From assembly GCF_900112935.1 (NCBI RefSeq), contig NZ_FONM01000006.1, forward strand, positions 1 through 64,000: a stretch of DNA of 64,000 nt. The letters run 5' to 3'. This DNA is from Trichococcus pasteurii. Lineage in GTDB: Bacteria; Bacillota; Bacilli; Lactobacillales; Aerococcaceae. Below the pieces are notes generated by a model that saw nothing but the letters and a program-made list of their open reading frames with translations, was not told the DNA's origin and ran no database searches. Below are positions 7,090 to 16,318 of this stretch, piece after piece (position 1 is the stretch's first letter; the number at the start of each line of letters is the position of its first letter). Position numbers and translations under genes: made by a program.

Positions 7090-8781
7090 TCACAGTTTCC
7101 CCAAACTTCCGGATAATCGCTTGCCATTTTCCGCATGGTCCTCCTCGCGGGATAGATTCGAAATGACTTCCCGGATCAGTTGGGGCAGGACTTCATAGGA
7201 ATAGGGCTTGTGGATCCTTTCCTTCCAAGTGTGCGCCCCTTTTCCGAACACACCCAGATTAACCGCAGGGATCGAAAGTTCCTGAATATCATCGGTCGGC
7301 AGCGGGTAAATGCTTTCCATGCCCGGAAAATTTTGGATCAATGTCAGGATTTCCGCTTTTGTTTCGCTCATGGACAGGTAGCTGCTGTCGGAAAGGAACG
7401 GAAAGAAGCGCCGTTTTTTGAATGTCTGGCCGTGCTCTTCACCGATTTTTCCCATCGCGGCTGAAATGGCACGGTCGACCGAAGAATCCGGTTCGATGCC
7501 ATTATGCGGACAAAACGGCGGTGCCAGGAACAGGATGACTTTGGCGCTGTCGTCCCCTGTCGCATGCTCCAATGCCTCGACCAGCCGGAAGCCGAATGCG
7601 CGTTTGTCCTCGCTGCCGTATTTATTTAACGCGTCCGCAATTATCGCAGCCGTATCGACGCCCTTTTGCGAACACTCCCGCAAATACTCTTCGAAAAGCA
7701 GCACCTTCACCTCGTGCTCGACCGTACCGATCGGAACGCCGACTCTGGCACGGTATTCGGCAAGTCGGGCGTCCAATTTATCCGTCACTTCCCGTACGGC
7801 TTCCTCGGCTGCACCGCGCAATACCGTCAGCACCTCCGTAACGGAGCATTCGTAGAGGAAAGTATTGAAATACAGATGAGCCACTTTCGCTGTTTGGACA
7901 TTGTAGAAGTCTTTGCAGTCCCGCTGCTGGAGAGCGGATGACGGCAGGACCTCTTCGTCGTCGATCAGCTCGCACAAATCAGGGTTCGTGTTGATCGCCA
8001 AATTGATGGCACTGGAAAGCAGTGTCGGATCGATGCCCTGCAAGGTGCTGCCCACATGCGTTTCGCGACCTTTGATGTAAAAACAAGGGAGGATTTTCCC
8101 GGCAGCGCCCGTATACAGATAGCGCGTGCTGTCCCCCTCATACAACGGCGAGACAAAATCGGTGTTGACCGCAATGACGAATTCATAGCCCTTCCGCTTG
8201 AATGCCAGCAGCTCCGGCAAAGAAGCGATGACGCCGGTATGATCGTTCTCCTCCACGGGGTTCCCCATCAACAACAGGTTGAAAGGCAGTTGTTCCGGAT
8301 GTAACGAATAATGCAGCAGGTTCGCCAGATGCACAGCCATCCCGCTTTTCATGTCCAACATGCCGCGCCCGAATGCCCACGCCCCGGACAAGGCATCCCT
8401 TTGAAGCTCGGCATCCGCTTCGTAATTCTCAAAAAAGCGCAACAGACGCTCCGGCGAAAAAGCATCTGCTTTCTGCTTTCCGAAGTCCTCGACACCGACC
8501 GTATCGATATGGGCATGCATCAGGACGATCTTCTTCGAATCAGCTTTGGGGAGAAAAGCGAACACATTTCTCCGCTGCAAAGGGTCATTTTCCAACGGCG
8601 TCTCCCAGACCAGCTCGGTGTGCTCCTGAAAATAAGGGAAACTCGACAGGATTTCAAAAACCCGTCTGCTGAGCTCCGCTTCGCCATGAGCGGAACTGTT
8701 CACGCTCGGGATTTGGACGAGTTCTTTTGCCAATGCTTCAATTTGCTGCGGTTGCGGCAGATTTTTGATTCTCTCGTACAT
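7090..8781 (-). CDS. RocB-like M20-family peptidase/deacylase
   Basis: A 563-residue zinc hydrolase of the ArgE/DapE/M20 class, full length for RocB. Metal-site motifs seen are HAHIDTVG (about 88-95), GRGMLDMKSG and GNPVEEND. RocB in B. subtilis belongs to arginine use, but its reaction is not firmly known. The gene lies 11 bp after an amidinohydrolase gene and both are divergent from a LysR gene, suggesting joint breakdown of a modified or blocked arginine derivative (inference). Confidence 0.8.
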   Translation of the reverse strand: MYERIKNLPQPQQIEALAKELVQIPSVNSSAHGEAELSRRVFEILSSFPYFQEHTELVWETPLENDPLQRRNVFAFLPKADSKKIVLMHAHIDTVGVEDFGKQKADAFSPERLLRFFENYEADAELQRDALSGAWAFGRGMLDMKSGMAVHLANLLHYSLHPEQLPFNLLLMGNPVEENDHTGVIASLPELLAFKRKGYEFVIAVNTDFVSPLYEGDSTRYLYTGAAGKILPCFYIKGRETHVGSTLQGIDPTLLSSAINLAINTNPDLCELIDDEEVLPSSALQQRDCKDFYNVQTAKVAHLYFNTFLYECSVTEVLTVLRGAAEEAVREVTDKLDARLAEYRARVGVPIGTVEHEVKVLLFEEYLRECSQKGVDTAAIIADALNKYGSEDKRAFGFRLVEALEHATGDDSAKVILFLAPPFCPHNGIEPDSSVDRAISAAMGKIGEEHGQTFKKRRFFPFLSDSSYLSMSETKAEILTLIQNFPGMESIYPLPTDDIQELSIPAVNLGVFGKGAHTWKERIHKPYSYEVLPQLIREVISNLSREEDHAENGKRLSGSLGKL

Positions 8782-8792
8782 ATCGTTACCCC

Positions 8793-9638
8793 CTATGCGT
8801 TCATTCTTCTAAGAGGAAAGGTCATACAATGGATGCCTCCCCCTAATTTCAGCAGCTCAGTCAACTCGATTTCATGGACGGTGAGTCCTTTCTTGCGCAT
8901 CTTTTCATTGATGCGCCGATTCTGGGCCAGGGAAATCACTTCGTCACAACCGATCGCCTGGACATTGTAGCCATGCCGGAAAATCGCGGGTTCGTCATCG
9001 GTGATCAATTCGATCTCCATTCGCTTCAACAACGCGACGAAAGCTTCAGGCAAATCTGCATAGCCGATCGCCACTTTTGGAGCAACCAGGTTAAAGCACA
9101 TATCCAAATGGAGATACCTGGGATCCATCTCAACGGAATGCACTTCATAACCCAAAGGCTTCAGGATATCCGTAATCTGGCCGAATCCCTCCGCATTCGT
9201 CCGATCCAGCATACCGATCGCCACCGTGCGTCCGTCAAGGAAGGCAAAATCCCCGCCCTCAAAGACGCCCGTCCCTGAGACTTCCCCCAATAACGGAACC
9301 CCCAGCTCGGCCATTTTCTCTTCGTAGGCTGCCGTTTCCGGCAAGCGGATCCCATTTTTGAATTTCCCGAGTATGTAGCCTTCGTTTACGCAGCCCCCGA
9401 AGTCCCGGGCGAACACGGCATGCGGTAGGATTTCATCCTTATCCATCAGTTCGACGGAAATGCCCAAACTTTCATATAATGTACGGAGATCTTGGAATTC
9501 CTTTAGAACACGACCTTCATCTATATGTTGCATGTTCCAATTTTTTGAAATTTCATTGATTTGTTCTGCCTGATGGACATGATTGGGTTTTGAAAGCAAA
9601 ACCTTCTCCAACCTGCCTGTTCCGTTTGCGACATACAT
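8793..9638 (-). CDS. Dimethylargininase-like amidinohydrolase (DDAH/arginine deiminase superfamily)
   Basis: A 281-residue guanidine-modifying enzyme. FARDFGGC, FEGGDFAFLDG, RYLHLDMCFN (His) and the C-terminal GGGIHCMTFPLRR with the nucleophilic Cys fit the DDAH group, which turns methylated arginine into citrulline. Substrate could also be arginine, citrulline or another guanidino compound. ATG 9636-9638 is preceded by GGAGGGAG; an upstream extension of 21 codons has no ribosome binding site. Confidence 0.75.
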   Translation of the reverse strand: MYVANGTGRLEKVLLSKPNHVHQAEQINEISKNWNMQHIDEGRVLKEFQDLRTLYESLGISVELMDKDEILPHAVFARDFGGCVNEGYILGKFKNGIRLPETAAYEEKMAELGVPLLGEVSGTGVFEGGDFAFLDGRTVAIGMLDRTNAEGFGQITDILKPLGYEVHSVEMDPRYLHLDMCFNLVAPKVAIGYADLPEAFVALLKRMEIELITDDEPAIFRHGYNVQAIGCDEVISLAQNRRINEKMRKKGLTVHEIELTELLKLGGGIHCMTFPLRRMNA

Positions 9639-9906
9639 AAGCTCCCTCCGTTCACTTGATGCTTTTGCAGATCCGGATGAACGGCCACCTATTGCTGCCA
9701 TTCAGAACGGATCCTTGCTTTTTTCTTATCTGATTCAAAGTATAAGCAACATTTTCAAGGCCGGCTACTCGGTGTAAATTGCTGAAAACGGTGCCTTCCC
9801 GTTCCCACAAGCATTGGAAAGGACATTGGAATAGTTGCGGCTTTTCCTATTTGTGTGATATTTCCTAACAGGATTCACGACTTTCTTACATACCCAACCT
9901 TTTTTC

Positions 9907-9921
9907 ATAACTACTGGTTAT
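9907..9921. promoter_or_regulatory. LysR-type operator candidate
   Basis: ATAAC-TACTG-GTTAT, a 5-bp-arm palindrome between the amidinohydrolase and LysR genes, 37 bp before the LysR ATG. The rest of the 319-bp gap (9639-9957) holds no gene. Confidence 0.5.
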
Positions 9922-9957
9922 ACTGGGTGGTAAATAAGCTGACACGGAGGGATTGCA

Positions 9958-10836
9958 ATGGGTTTAACACAGCTACGGACTTTCCATTATTGCGCTACTT
10001 TTTTAAGTTTCTCAAAAACCGCCCAACATTTCGAACTGAGCCAACCGGCAATCACCAAACAAATCAAAAAGTTGGAATCGGACCTTGAGCAGGAGTTGTT
10101 CATCCGTGCCGGCAGGAAACTGTTCCTGACAGCGGCCGGGGAAGCCTTGTTCGAGTATTCCTCACAAATATTCAGTCTTTATGAAGAGGCACTGGATAAG
10201 ATGCGTAATCTGTCCGAAAAAAAGCGGCGGCTACGGATTGTAGGGGATCTTAATTATATGAAGATGAACCTGTCGGCATTTTTCGCGAAAGCATACGAGC
10301 AGTTTCCTGACATCGAAATCGAGATCGATACCGCTGAGAACGCCAAATTGATATTTTCAGGCGTACGCGACAAACTATACGACATCGGCATCCTCAGTGC
10401 CAATTACACAACGATCGGCGTGCGCGACCGGTTGCTCCGGGAAGACAACATCTGCTTGGTCGCTTCAACCGTTTTGGCCAGCCGCATGAGACGCGAACCC
10501 AATCTGCAGCCGCCCTTGCTATTCTACAAATCGGAATCCTCCTACAGCAGCTTCCTTCAGGAATTCATGCACAGAAACAGCCTGTCAGACCAGAATCGGA
10601 TGACCTTCAACAGTCTCGAGATGATCCGCCAAGCCTTGTTGATGGACGCGGGTGTCGCCATCCTGTCGGAAGATGTCATCAAGGAAGACCTCCTGGCCGG
10701 GCGCGTCACCATTTTATCGACTCCGACTGAGTCATTGAAGATCAAGACAAGAGTAATCTATCGGACGGACAACCCGATGCTGCGCAGCATCGAGGAATGC
10801 CTGAAATTGATCATTGATGAAACGAGCAAATCCTGA
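9958..10836 (+). CDS. LysR-family regulator of the adjacent amidinohydrolase-rocB unit
   Basis: A 292-residue LTTR: N-terminal winged helix (LRTFHYCATFLSFSKTAQHFELSQPAITKQIKKLE) and a periplasmic-binding-like effector domain. The divergent layout with the arginine-derivative genes is typical of a LysR activator and its target. The effector is unknown. Confidence 0.85.
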   Translation: MGLTQLRTFHYCATFLSFSKTAQHFELSQPAITKQIKKLESDLEQELFIRAGRKLFLTAAGEALFEYSSQIFSLYEEALDKMRNLSEKKRRLRIVGDLNYMKMNLSAFFAKAYEQFPDIEIEIDTAENAKLIFSGVRDKLYDIGILSANYTTIGVRDRLLREDNICLVASTVLASRMRREPNLQPPLLFYKSESSYSSFLQEFMHRNSLSDQNRMTFNSLEMIRQALLMDAGVAILSEDVIKEDLLAGRVTILSTPTESLKIKTRVIYRTDNPMLRSIEECLKLIIDETSKS

Positions 10837-10857
10837 AAATACAACGCTTTTATAATA

Positions 10858-10908
10858 CAAAATGGATCAGCAAATCCTCCTTCCGGGGAATTGCTGGTCC
10901 ATTAATTT
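10858..10908. terminator. Terminator between LysR and HD genes (convergent)
   Basis: AATGGATCAGCAA / TTGCTGGTCCATT hairpin shared by converging genes. Confidence 0.75.
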
Positions 10909-10911
10909 CTT

Positions 10912-11328
10912 TCACTTTGATAAATATTCAATCGCCTTGCGGTATTTCTCTGCCCGCTCCCTGTCCTTTTGGGTGATCTTCTCCAGACGGCTCAAATCCG
11001 AATTGTGCTTCAGATCCGCCAGCTTTACGGCAGTGGCCAACCGGTTCTTTTTAACGCCAGCCAAATATGCGGCATAGTTTTGGTTATGCTTTTTGGTCAA
11101 TGCTTCAACAGCTTCGACAACATTGTCCGGCAAACCCTTCGCCAGCAACTCATTTGCCGTCACATCCGTATCCTCGATGATATCATGCAGCAGCGCGACA
11201 GCCTTCTCTTCATCCGTCGTCATCTCTGCAGCCACTTGCAACGGATGCAGGATATAATCAAGACCGGCTTTATCCGTCTGTCCGGCATGCGCTGCTTTCG
11301 CAATTTCAAACGCCAACTCTTCCAACAT
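10912..11328 (-). CDS. HD-domain phosphohydrolase (RelA/SpoT-hydrolase-like)
   Basis: A 138-residue stand-alone HD protein. HPLQVA, LLHDIIEDT (the HD-ED pair) and LADLKHN match the ppGpp-hydrolase-type fold without synthetase or TGS domains. It could be a small alarmone hydrolase or a nucleotide phosphatase. ATG 11326-11328 has AAGGGTGG upstream; an upstream GTG at 11350-11352 has none. Confidence 0.75.
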   Translation of the reverse strand: MLEELAFEIAKAAHAGQTDKAGLDYILHPLQVAAEMTTDEEKAVALLHDIIEDTDVTANELLAKGLPDNVVEAVEALTKKHNQNYAAYLAGVKKNRLATAVKLADLKHNSDLSRLEKITQKDRERAEKYRKAIEYLSK

Positions 11329-11382
11329 GATTGCACCACCCTTCTCATCCATTATAATTGACTTTATAACAAAATGAAAAAA

Positions 11383-11410
11383 GGATCAGCGTGAACTGAT
11401 CCAAATTTTT
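11383..11410. terminator. Terminator of the SemiSWEET gene
   Basis: GGATCAG-N6-CTGATCC with T-tracts on both sides; it abuts the SemiSWEET stop. Confidence 0.75.
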
Positions 11411-11648
11411 ATTTATATTTCAATTTGGCAACCAGAATGACCAAGGCCAAGCAGAAAGTGATGAGATTGGCGATCAACAGTGCCATGTCCCCCATTATAT
11501 ACCCATGCGTCATCCATAAGAAGATGCCTATCACTGACATGAGGTACATCCCCAACGAAATGGCCTTCGTGTCCTTTGTCTGTAAAACTTTGATAACCTG
11601 CGGTACGAATGACAATGTCGTCAATATTCCTGCGATCGTTCCAATCAT
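11409..11648 (-). CDS. SemiSWEET sugar transporter
   Basis: A 79-residue, three-helix PQ-loop protein. GILTTLSFVPQVIKVLQTKD carries the PQ motif of bacterial SemiSWEETs, which work as dimers to pass sugars through the membrane passively. It probably forms a small operon with the 70-residue protein upstream. Confidence 0.85.
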   Translation of the reverse strand: MIGTIAGILTTLSFVPQVIKVLQTKDTKAISLGMYLMSVIGIFLWMTHGYIMGDMALLIANLITFCLALVILVAKLKYK

Positions 11649-11673
11649 ATTCTTTTCCCCCTGATTTGTATTA

Positions 11674-11886
11674 TTATTTTAGTCTGTAAAGCAAGTAGTC
11701 CAAACAGTCGATCGCCTTTTGGTCCTCATGGATCTTATCCAATAAAATGTGCCTGTGTTTCTTCAGCAAATCCATCTGTTTTACCTGTTCGTTCGTTTGG
11801 CGGTAGTGCAGGAAAGCAGCGATGGTTTCATTCGTGCAGCCTGCATCATTAAGATTTGTGATCATCATTTCTTCACTTATGTCCAC
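11674..11886 (-). CDS. Small hypothetical protein, 70 residues
   Basis: GTG 11884-11886 has a strong AAGGAGGGAG upstream. The product is acidic at its start and then basic and helical, with no membrane segment and no recognised motif. It is divergent from the LysR gene at 12015 and 25 bp ahead of SemiSWEET, so it may be co-transcribed and LysR-controlled. Confidence 0.6.
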   Translation of the reverse strand: MDISEEMMITNLNDAGCTNETIAAFLHYRQTNEQVKQMDLLKKHRHILLDKIHEDQKAIDCLDYLLYRLK

Positions 11887-11942
11887 TCATCTCCCTCCTT
11901 ATGTGAACAGAATATATCGAATCAAGGTGAATTTCAAATACC

Positions 11943-11963
11943 TATATCAGATAACTTGATATA
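11943..11963. promoter_or_regulatory. LysR operator candidate, perfect palindrome
   Basis: TATATCA-N7-TGATATA in the divergent promoter region 11887-12014, a good LTTR box (T-N11-A type). Confidence 0.65.
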
Positions 11964-12014
11964 CTTGAAAGGCATAGCAAGAAACGCTAAAATGGTGGCG
12001 AAGGAGTTGAGGTC

Positions 12015-12905
12015 ATGGAAATCAGAGTGCTGCAGTATTTTTTGACGATCGCAAGGGAACAGAGCATTTCGGGTGCAGCGGAATTTTTGCATATCACGCA
12101 GCCTACCCTTTCCAGACAAATGAAGGAACTGGAGGAGGAACTCGGAAAGCAACTTTTCATCAGAGGCAACCGCAAGATCACTTTGACGGATGACGGCATG
12201 CTGCTCAGAAAAAGGGCGGAGGAAATCATCCAACTCGTTGATAAGACCGAGTCTGAAATGCGAGCGGACGATACTGAATTCAGCGGGGACATCTATATCG
12301 GCGGTGGCGAATCCGAAGGGATGCGGATCATAGCGCGCGCAATCAGCAGAGCCCAAACGGAGCACCCGCTGCTCAAATTCCATCTGTTCAGCGGCAATGC
12401 CGAGGACGTTACGGACCGATTGGACAATGGTTTGCTTGATTTCGGCGTACTGGTCGAGCCGACGAACATGACCAAATATGATTTCATCAAGTTGCCGACA
12501 AAGAACGTCTGGGGCGTGCTGATGAGGAAAGACAGTCCACTGGCTGATTTGGAAAGCATCGCACCGAAGGATCTGAGGGGTAAACCGGTCATCTGCTCGA
12601 ACCAGATGCTGGTCAAAAACGAACTTGCTGGTTGGCTCGGTGGCAATGAGCGCAGCCTGAACATCGTCACAACCTATAATCTACTTTACAATGCCTCCCT
12701 GCTCGTGGAAGAAAACAGCCATTATGCGCTGTGCTTGGATGGCATCATCCATACCGGCGAAGGCAGCGACTTATGCTTCCGTCCGTTGGAACCAAGGCTT
12801 GAGGTCGGACTCCACTTTGTCTGGAAGAAATATCAAGTGTTTTCGAAAGCCTCGGATTATTTCCTGGGATTGGTGCAGGAAGAAGCACGATCCCAAAGCA
12901 AGTAA
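12015..12905 (+). CDS. LysR-family transcriptional regulator
   Basis: A 296-residue LTTR. Residues 1-60 form the helix-turn-helix (EIRVLQYFLTIAREQSISGAAEFLHITQPTLSRQMKELE), with a substrate-binding domain after it. GGAGTTG precedes the ATG. The neighbour on the other strand is the small-protein/SemiSWEET pair, its likely target. Confidence 0.85.
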   Translation: MEIRVLQYFLTIAREQSISGAAEFLHITQPTLSRQMKELEEELGKQLFIRGNRKITLTDDGMLLRKRAEEIIQLVDKTESEMRADDTEFSGDIYIGGGESEGMRIIARAISRAQTEHPLLKFHLFSGNAEDVTDRLDNGLLDFGVLVEPTNMTKYDFIKLPTKNVWGVLMRKDSPLADLESIAPKDLRGKPVICSNQMLVKNELAGWLGGNERSLNIVTTYNLLYNASLLVEENSHYALCLDGIIHTGEGSDLCFRPLEPRLEVGLHFVWKKYQVFSKASDYFLGLVQEEARSQSK

Positions 12906-12956
12906 TGAATGATCCGATACGAATTTCGAAATACCTTATGAACGGCTGCGCGATAG

Positions 12957-13008
12957 CGAAAAAGAAGCATTACACCCTCATCAGATTTGGGCGTAATGCT
13001 TCTTTTGT
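12957..13008. terminator. Bidirectional terminator between converging genes
   Basis: AAAAGAAGCATTAC / GTAATGCTTCTTTT stem. Confidence 0.85.
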
Positions 13009-13018
13009 TTACAAACAT

Positions 13019-13450
13019 TCATTTCTTCTCTTTCGTGTGCGAGCGGATATTGGCGATGATCTGGATAATGAACAAGCCCAACAGAATTCCGCCTTGCAGC
13101 TTCGAATGTTTCCACGTCATTACGATGAAACCGTAATTCATCGACCAATACAGCATCAGATAAGGCGTCAATAACTTCCAATTTTCACGGAAAGATACCT
13201 TCAGAACGAAGTCGTAGATGCCTTCCAGCATAAGGAAAGCCAGGAAGATTCCCAGGAATATCGTGTATTGGGTCGGCTTCTGCTGCTGTTGCGCCAGGAC
13301 GATTCCGATGACAGCCGGGATCGCCAACGCCAAATAGACTTTCCCCGTGACCGCTACCTGCGCGGTTTTGGTATACCGCACAAGAAAAAATATCGTAATC
13401 AAAAGTAAACTGTTCACTATCCCGAGCAAAAAATAAAAAGTCTCGAACAT
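13019..13450 (-). CDS. Four-helix membrane protein, unknown function
   Basis: A 143-residue protein with about four hydrophobic helices (5-27, 38-56, 66-86 and 110-132) and a Lys-rich C-terminus (positive-inside). ATG 13448-13450 has GGGAGGCGGG upstream. It lies 33 bp after the Mg-ATPase stop and may be co-transcribed with it. No family was recognised. Confidence 0.55.
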   Translation of the reverse strand: MFETFYFLLGIVNSLLLITIFFLVRYTKTAQVAVTGKVYLALAIPAVIGIVLAQQQQKPTQYTIFLGIFLAFLMLEGIYDFVLKVSFRENWKLLTPYLMLYWSMNYGFIVMTWKHSKLQGGILLGLFIIQIIANIRSHTKEKK

Positions 13451-13483
13451 GCGTATCCCGCCTCCCTGATTGCAACACACTGC

Positions 13484-16033
13484 TTATCTGCGTACTTTCT
13501 TGGTTTCCGGCTGCGCCTTTGCTTTATAAAAATAATACTTGGCGATTTCCGTGACGATGACGTACAGGCCGAGGATGAGGAACAGAGACAGCAACAGCAT
13601 TGGCTTGATTGGTTCCATGCCAAGGTATTGACGAAACGGCAAGTATGGGATCAGCATAGTGATAATGCCCACCAAGATGGATGAATATAGCAAGATTGGG
13701 GCGGGTTTGCTTCTGTAGAAACGCTTCTGCGTACGCATGACCAATAATACCAGCAATTCCGTGAGCACTGAAAAAGTGAACCAGCTGCTCTGAAATAATC
13801 CGTGTTTGGCATCAAAACCGATGAACAGGAGGGCAAAAGTCAGATAGTCAAAAACCGAACTGACAAGCCCAAAAACAAACATAAAATCACGGATGAAATG
13901 GATATCCCATCTGAGCGGCTTTTCCACTGTTTCCTTATCCACACTGTCATTGGCGATGGTGATCGCAGGGAAATCGCTCAAAAAATTGATCAAGAGTATT
14001 TGTTTGGGGAGCAGCGGCAGGAACGGCAGGAATAATGATGCCCCCGCCATACTGAACATATTGCCGAAATTGGCGCTGGTAGTGACTTGGATGTATTTGA
14101 GCGTGTTGGCAAAGGTTGTCCTTCCCATCACAATACCGCGGCTCAGTACTTCCAGATTTTTTTCCATCAATACGAAATCAGCCGATTCCTTGGCCACATC
14201 AACGGCATTGTCCACTGATAGGCTGACGTCTGCCGCATGCAGCGCTGGCACATCGTTGATGCCATCGCCCATGTAGCCCACCACATGATTTTTCTTTTTC
14301 AGGGCGAGAATAATCCGCTCCTTCTGGTTGGGATCCACTTCTGCAAAGACCGTATTGGCTTCGATTTTAGCCCACAAAGCTTCATCACTCAGCTTCATCA
14401 GTTCCGATCCGGTAAGAACCCCAGTGACTTTCAGACCTACCGCCTCGGCAGTGTGCAAAGCGATCAACTTATTGTCCCCAGTGATTATCCGCAGACTGAC
14501 CCCTTTACGCGCCAAGTCTAAAATGGTCTGCGAAACATCCGCTTTCGGATGGTCAAACAGGAGCAGAAAGCCCATCAGGACCATTTCCTTTTCGTCTTCA
14601 ACTGCATATTTCCCCTGCATGGGCACCATTTTTTGGGCGACTGCAATGATGCGGATTCCTTGACTGCTCCACTCCTCGTAGTGCTGTTGGATGCCGGACC
14701 GGATTTCTTCATCCATTGCGCTTTCGGCGCCAGCGATTTCAACCCGCGTGCAGATGGCGAGGATGCTGTTCAAGGCCCCTTTCACGATCATCATGCACTT
14801 TCCATCCTCCTGAACAATGACACTCAGTCGTTCCCGGTTGAAATCAAAAGGGATTTCCCCTTGTTTTTTGACGGCACTGATGTCCACATCTTTGGATGCA
14901 CTGATTGCCTCGTCCAGCGTATTCACCATCCCTGTCTGAAGGCGCGCATTCAAGTACGCAAGCCGAAACACTTCATCTGAGGGCTGCCCGGAAACATCAG
15001 CCGCACCATCAAGACGGATGGCGCCCTCCGTCAAGGTTCCGGTTTTATCGGTGCAGAGGATATCCATGCTGCCGAAATTTTCGATTGCGGTCAACCGGCG
15101 GACGATGACCCCTTCCTTCGCCATAATGCGGGATCCTTTCGAGAGGGTGATGCTGATGATTGCCGGCAGAAGCTGCGGCGTGATCCCAACAGCAAGAGCA
15201 ACCGAGAAAAGCAAGGCTTCGATGGCTGGCCGGTTCATGATGACGTTGATCGCGAAAACGACCAAGGTGAGAACCAGCATGATTTCAGTCAATAAATAGC
15301 CGAATCGCCGCACGCCGCGTTCAAATTCCGTTTCCGGCGGGCGTAAAGAAAGCTTATCGGCGATTTGCCCGAATTCAGTGTTTGCTCCCGTTTCCACCAC
15401 CAACACCGTGGCGTTTCCACTTTGCACACTTGTACCCGTGTAAACACAGTTGGTACGTTCTTCCAAGCTGGCATCCTCACCGACTTTGCCCGGTTTCTTT
15501 TCGGACGGTTGGGATTCTCCCGTGAGGATGGACTGGTTGACGAATAAATTCGAGCTATCCAGAATCAACCCGTCCGCAACAATGAGGCTGCCGGTAGAAA
15601 GTTTGATGATATCGCCCGGAACTACCTCTTTTGATGCAATCTCGATCGGCTTACCATCGCGAAGGACGACGGACTTTGCTTGCACTTTCGCCCGGAGTTC
15701 CGCTATGACATTGCCCGCGGTATATTCCTGATAAAAGCTGAGCGTCGCGCTCGCCAAGACGATGGCCAGGATGATCATCGCATCAATCCACTCCCCTGTT
15801 GCAGCCGATATTCCGGTTGCAACAATCAGTATGAGGATGATTGGATTTTTGAACTGGCTGAGGAAGGCCCTGAGTTGCGTATCTTTTTTCTGTTTTCTTA
15901 GCGTGTTTTGACCGTGCTGCTTCAACCTTACTGCCGCTTCCTCAGCAGCCAGACCGTTTACGTTGGAATGAACAGCTTCCAACATCTCTTCCGGAGTCAC
16001 ACTCCAATAGTTGATTCTCACTTTTTCTTGCAT
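13484..16033 (-). CDS. mgtA: Magnesium-importing P-type ATPase (MgtA/MgtB, type IIIB)
   Basis: An 849-residue P-type ATPase. The N-terminal cation-ATPase domain starts at YWSVTPEEML, then ILTGES (actuator), CTDKTGTLTEG (phosphorylated Asp), MGDGINDVPAL (hinge) and six C-terminal helices including NFLSDFP. This is the MgtA pattern; it brings Mg2+ into the cytoplasm. ATG 16031-16033 has GAAAGAAGG upstream. No M-box riboswitch was recognised in the leader; a TATAAT sits around 16124. Confidence 0.9.
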   Translation of the reverse strand: MQEKVRINYWSVTPEEMLEAVHSNVNGLAAEEAAVRLKQHGQNTLRKQKKDTQLRAFLSQFKNPIILILIVATGISAATGEWIDAMIILAIVLASATLSFYQEYTAGNVIAELRAKVQAKSVVLRDGKPIEIASKEVVPGDIIKLSTGSLIVADGLILDSSNLFVNQSILTGESQPSEKKPGKVGEDASLEERTNCVYTGTSVQSGNATVLVVETGANTEFGQIADKLSLRPPETEFERGVRRFGYLLTEIMLVLTLVVFAINVIMNRPAIEALLFSVALAVGITPQLLPAIISITLSKGSRIMAKEGVIVRRLTAIENFGSMDILCTDKTGTLTEGAIRLDGAADVSGQPSDEVFRLAYLNARLQTGMVNTLDEAISASKDVDISAVKKQGEIPFDFNRERLSVIVQEDGKCMMIVKGALNSILAICTRVEIAGAESAMDEEIRSGIQQHYEEWSSQGIRIIAVAQKMVPMQGKYAVEDEKEMVLMGFLLLFDHPKADVSQTILDLARKGVSLRIITGDNKLIALHTAEAVGLKVTGVLTGSELMKLSDEALWAKIEANTVFAEVDPNQKERIILALKKKNHVVGYMGDGINDVPALHAADVSLSVDNAVDVAKESADFVLMEKNLEVLSRGIVMGRTTFANTLKYIQVTTSANFGNMFSMAGASLFLPFLPLLPKQILLINFLSDFPAITIANDSVDKETVEKPLRWDIHFIRDFMFVFGLVSSVFDYLTFALLFIGFDAKHGLFQSSWFTFSVLTELLVLLVMRTQKRFYRSKPAPILLYSSILVGIITMLIPYLPFRQYLGMEPIKPMLLLSLFLILGLYVIVTEIAKYYFYKAKAQPETKKVRR

Positions 16034-16318
16034 AAAACGACCTTCTTTCACAAACCGTCACACCGCATTCGCTGTCTGAAATGTTGCCCAACTGCACTCT
16101 TCATCAAGCAGCTTCCGTTGACCCTATTATAACGCAATCGCGGCTGCATACAGAAAATTTAACCGCGCGGAATAGCGGATTCCATCTTGAAAATGTCATC
16201 AGCTGCTTTTCCTCCAACACTTTTCCCGCAAATTTTCGTCTTTTTTTCGGGGAATCGCAATTCTTAGAGGCATACAATGAATGCATGAGAAAGAAAATAC
16301 AAAAGAATAGGTGATTCC

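Noticed and set aside
16034-16318. M-box (Mg2+) riboswitch upstream of mgtA
   Set aside because: The leader lacks the conserved M-box core and is too short between the -10 (around 16124) and the start.
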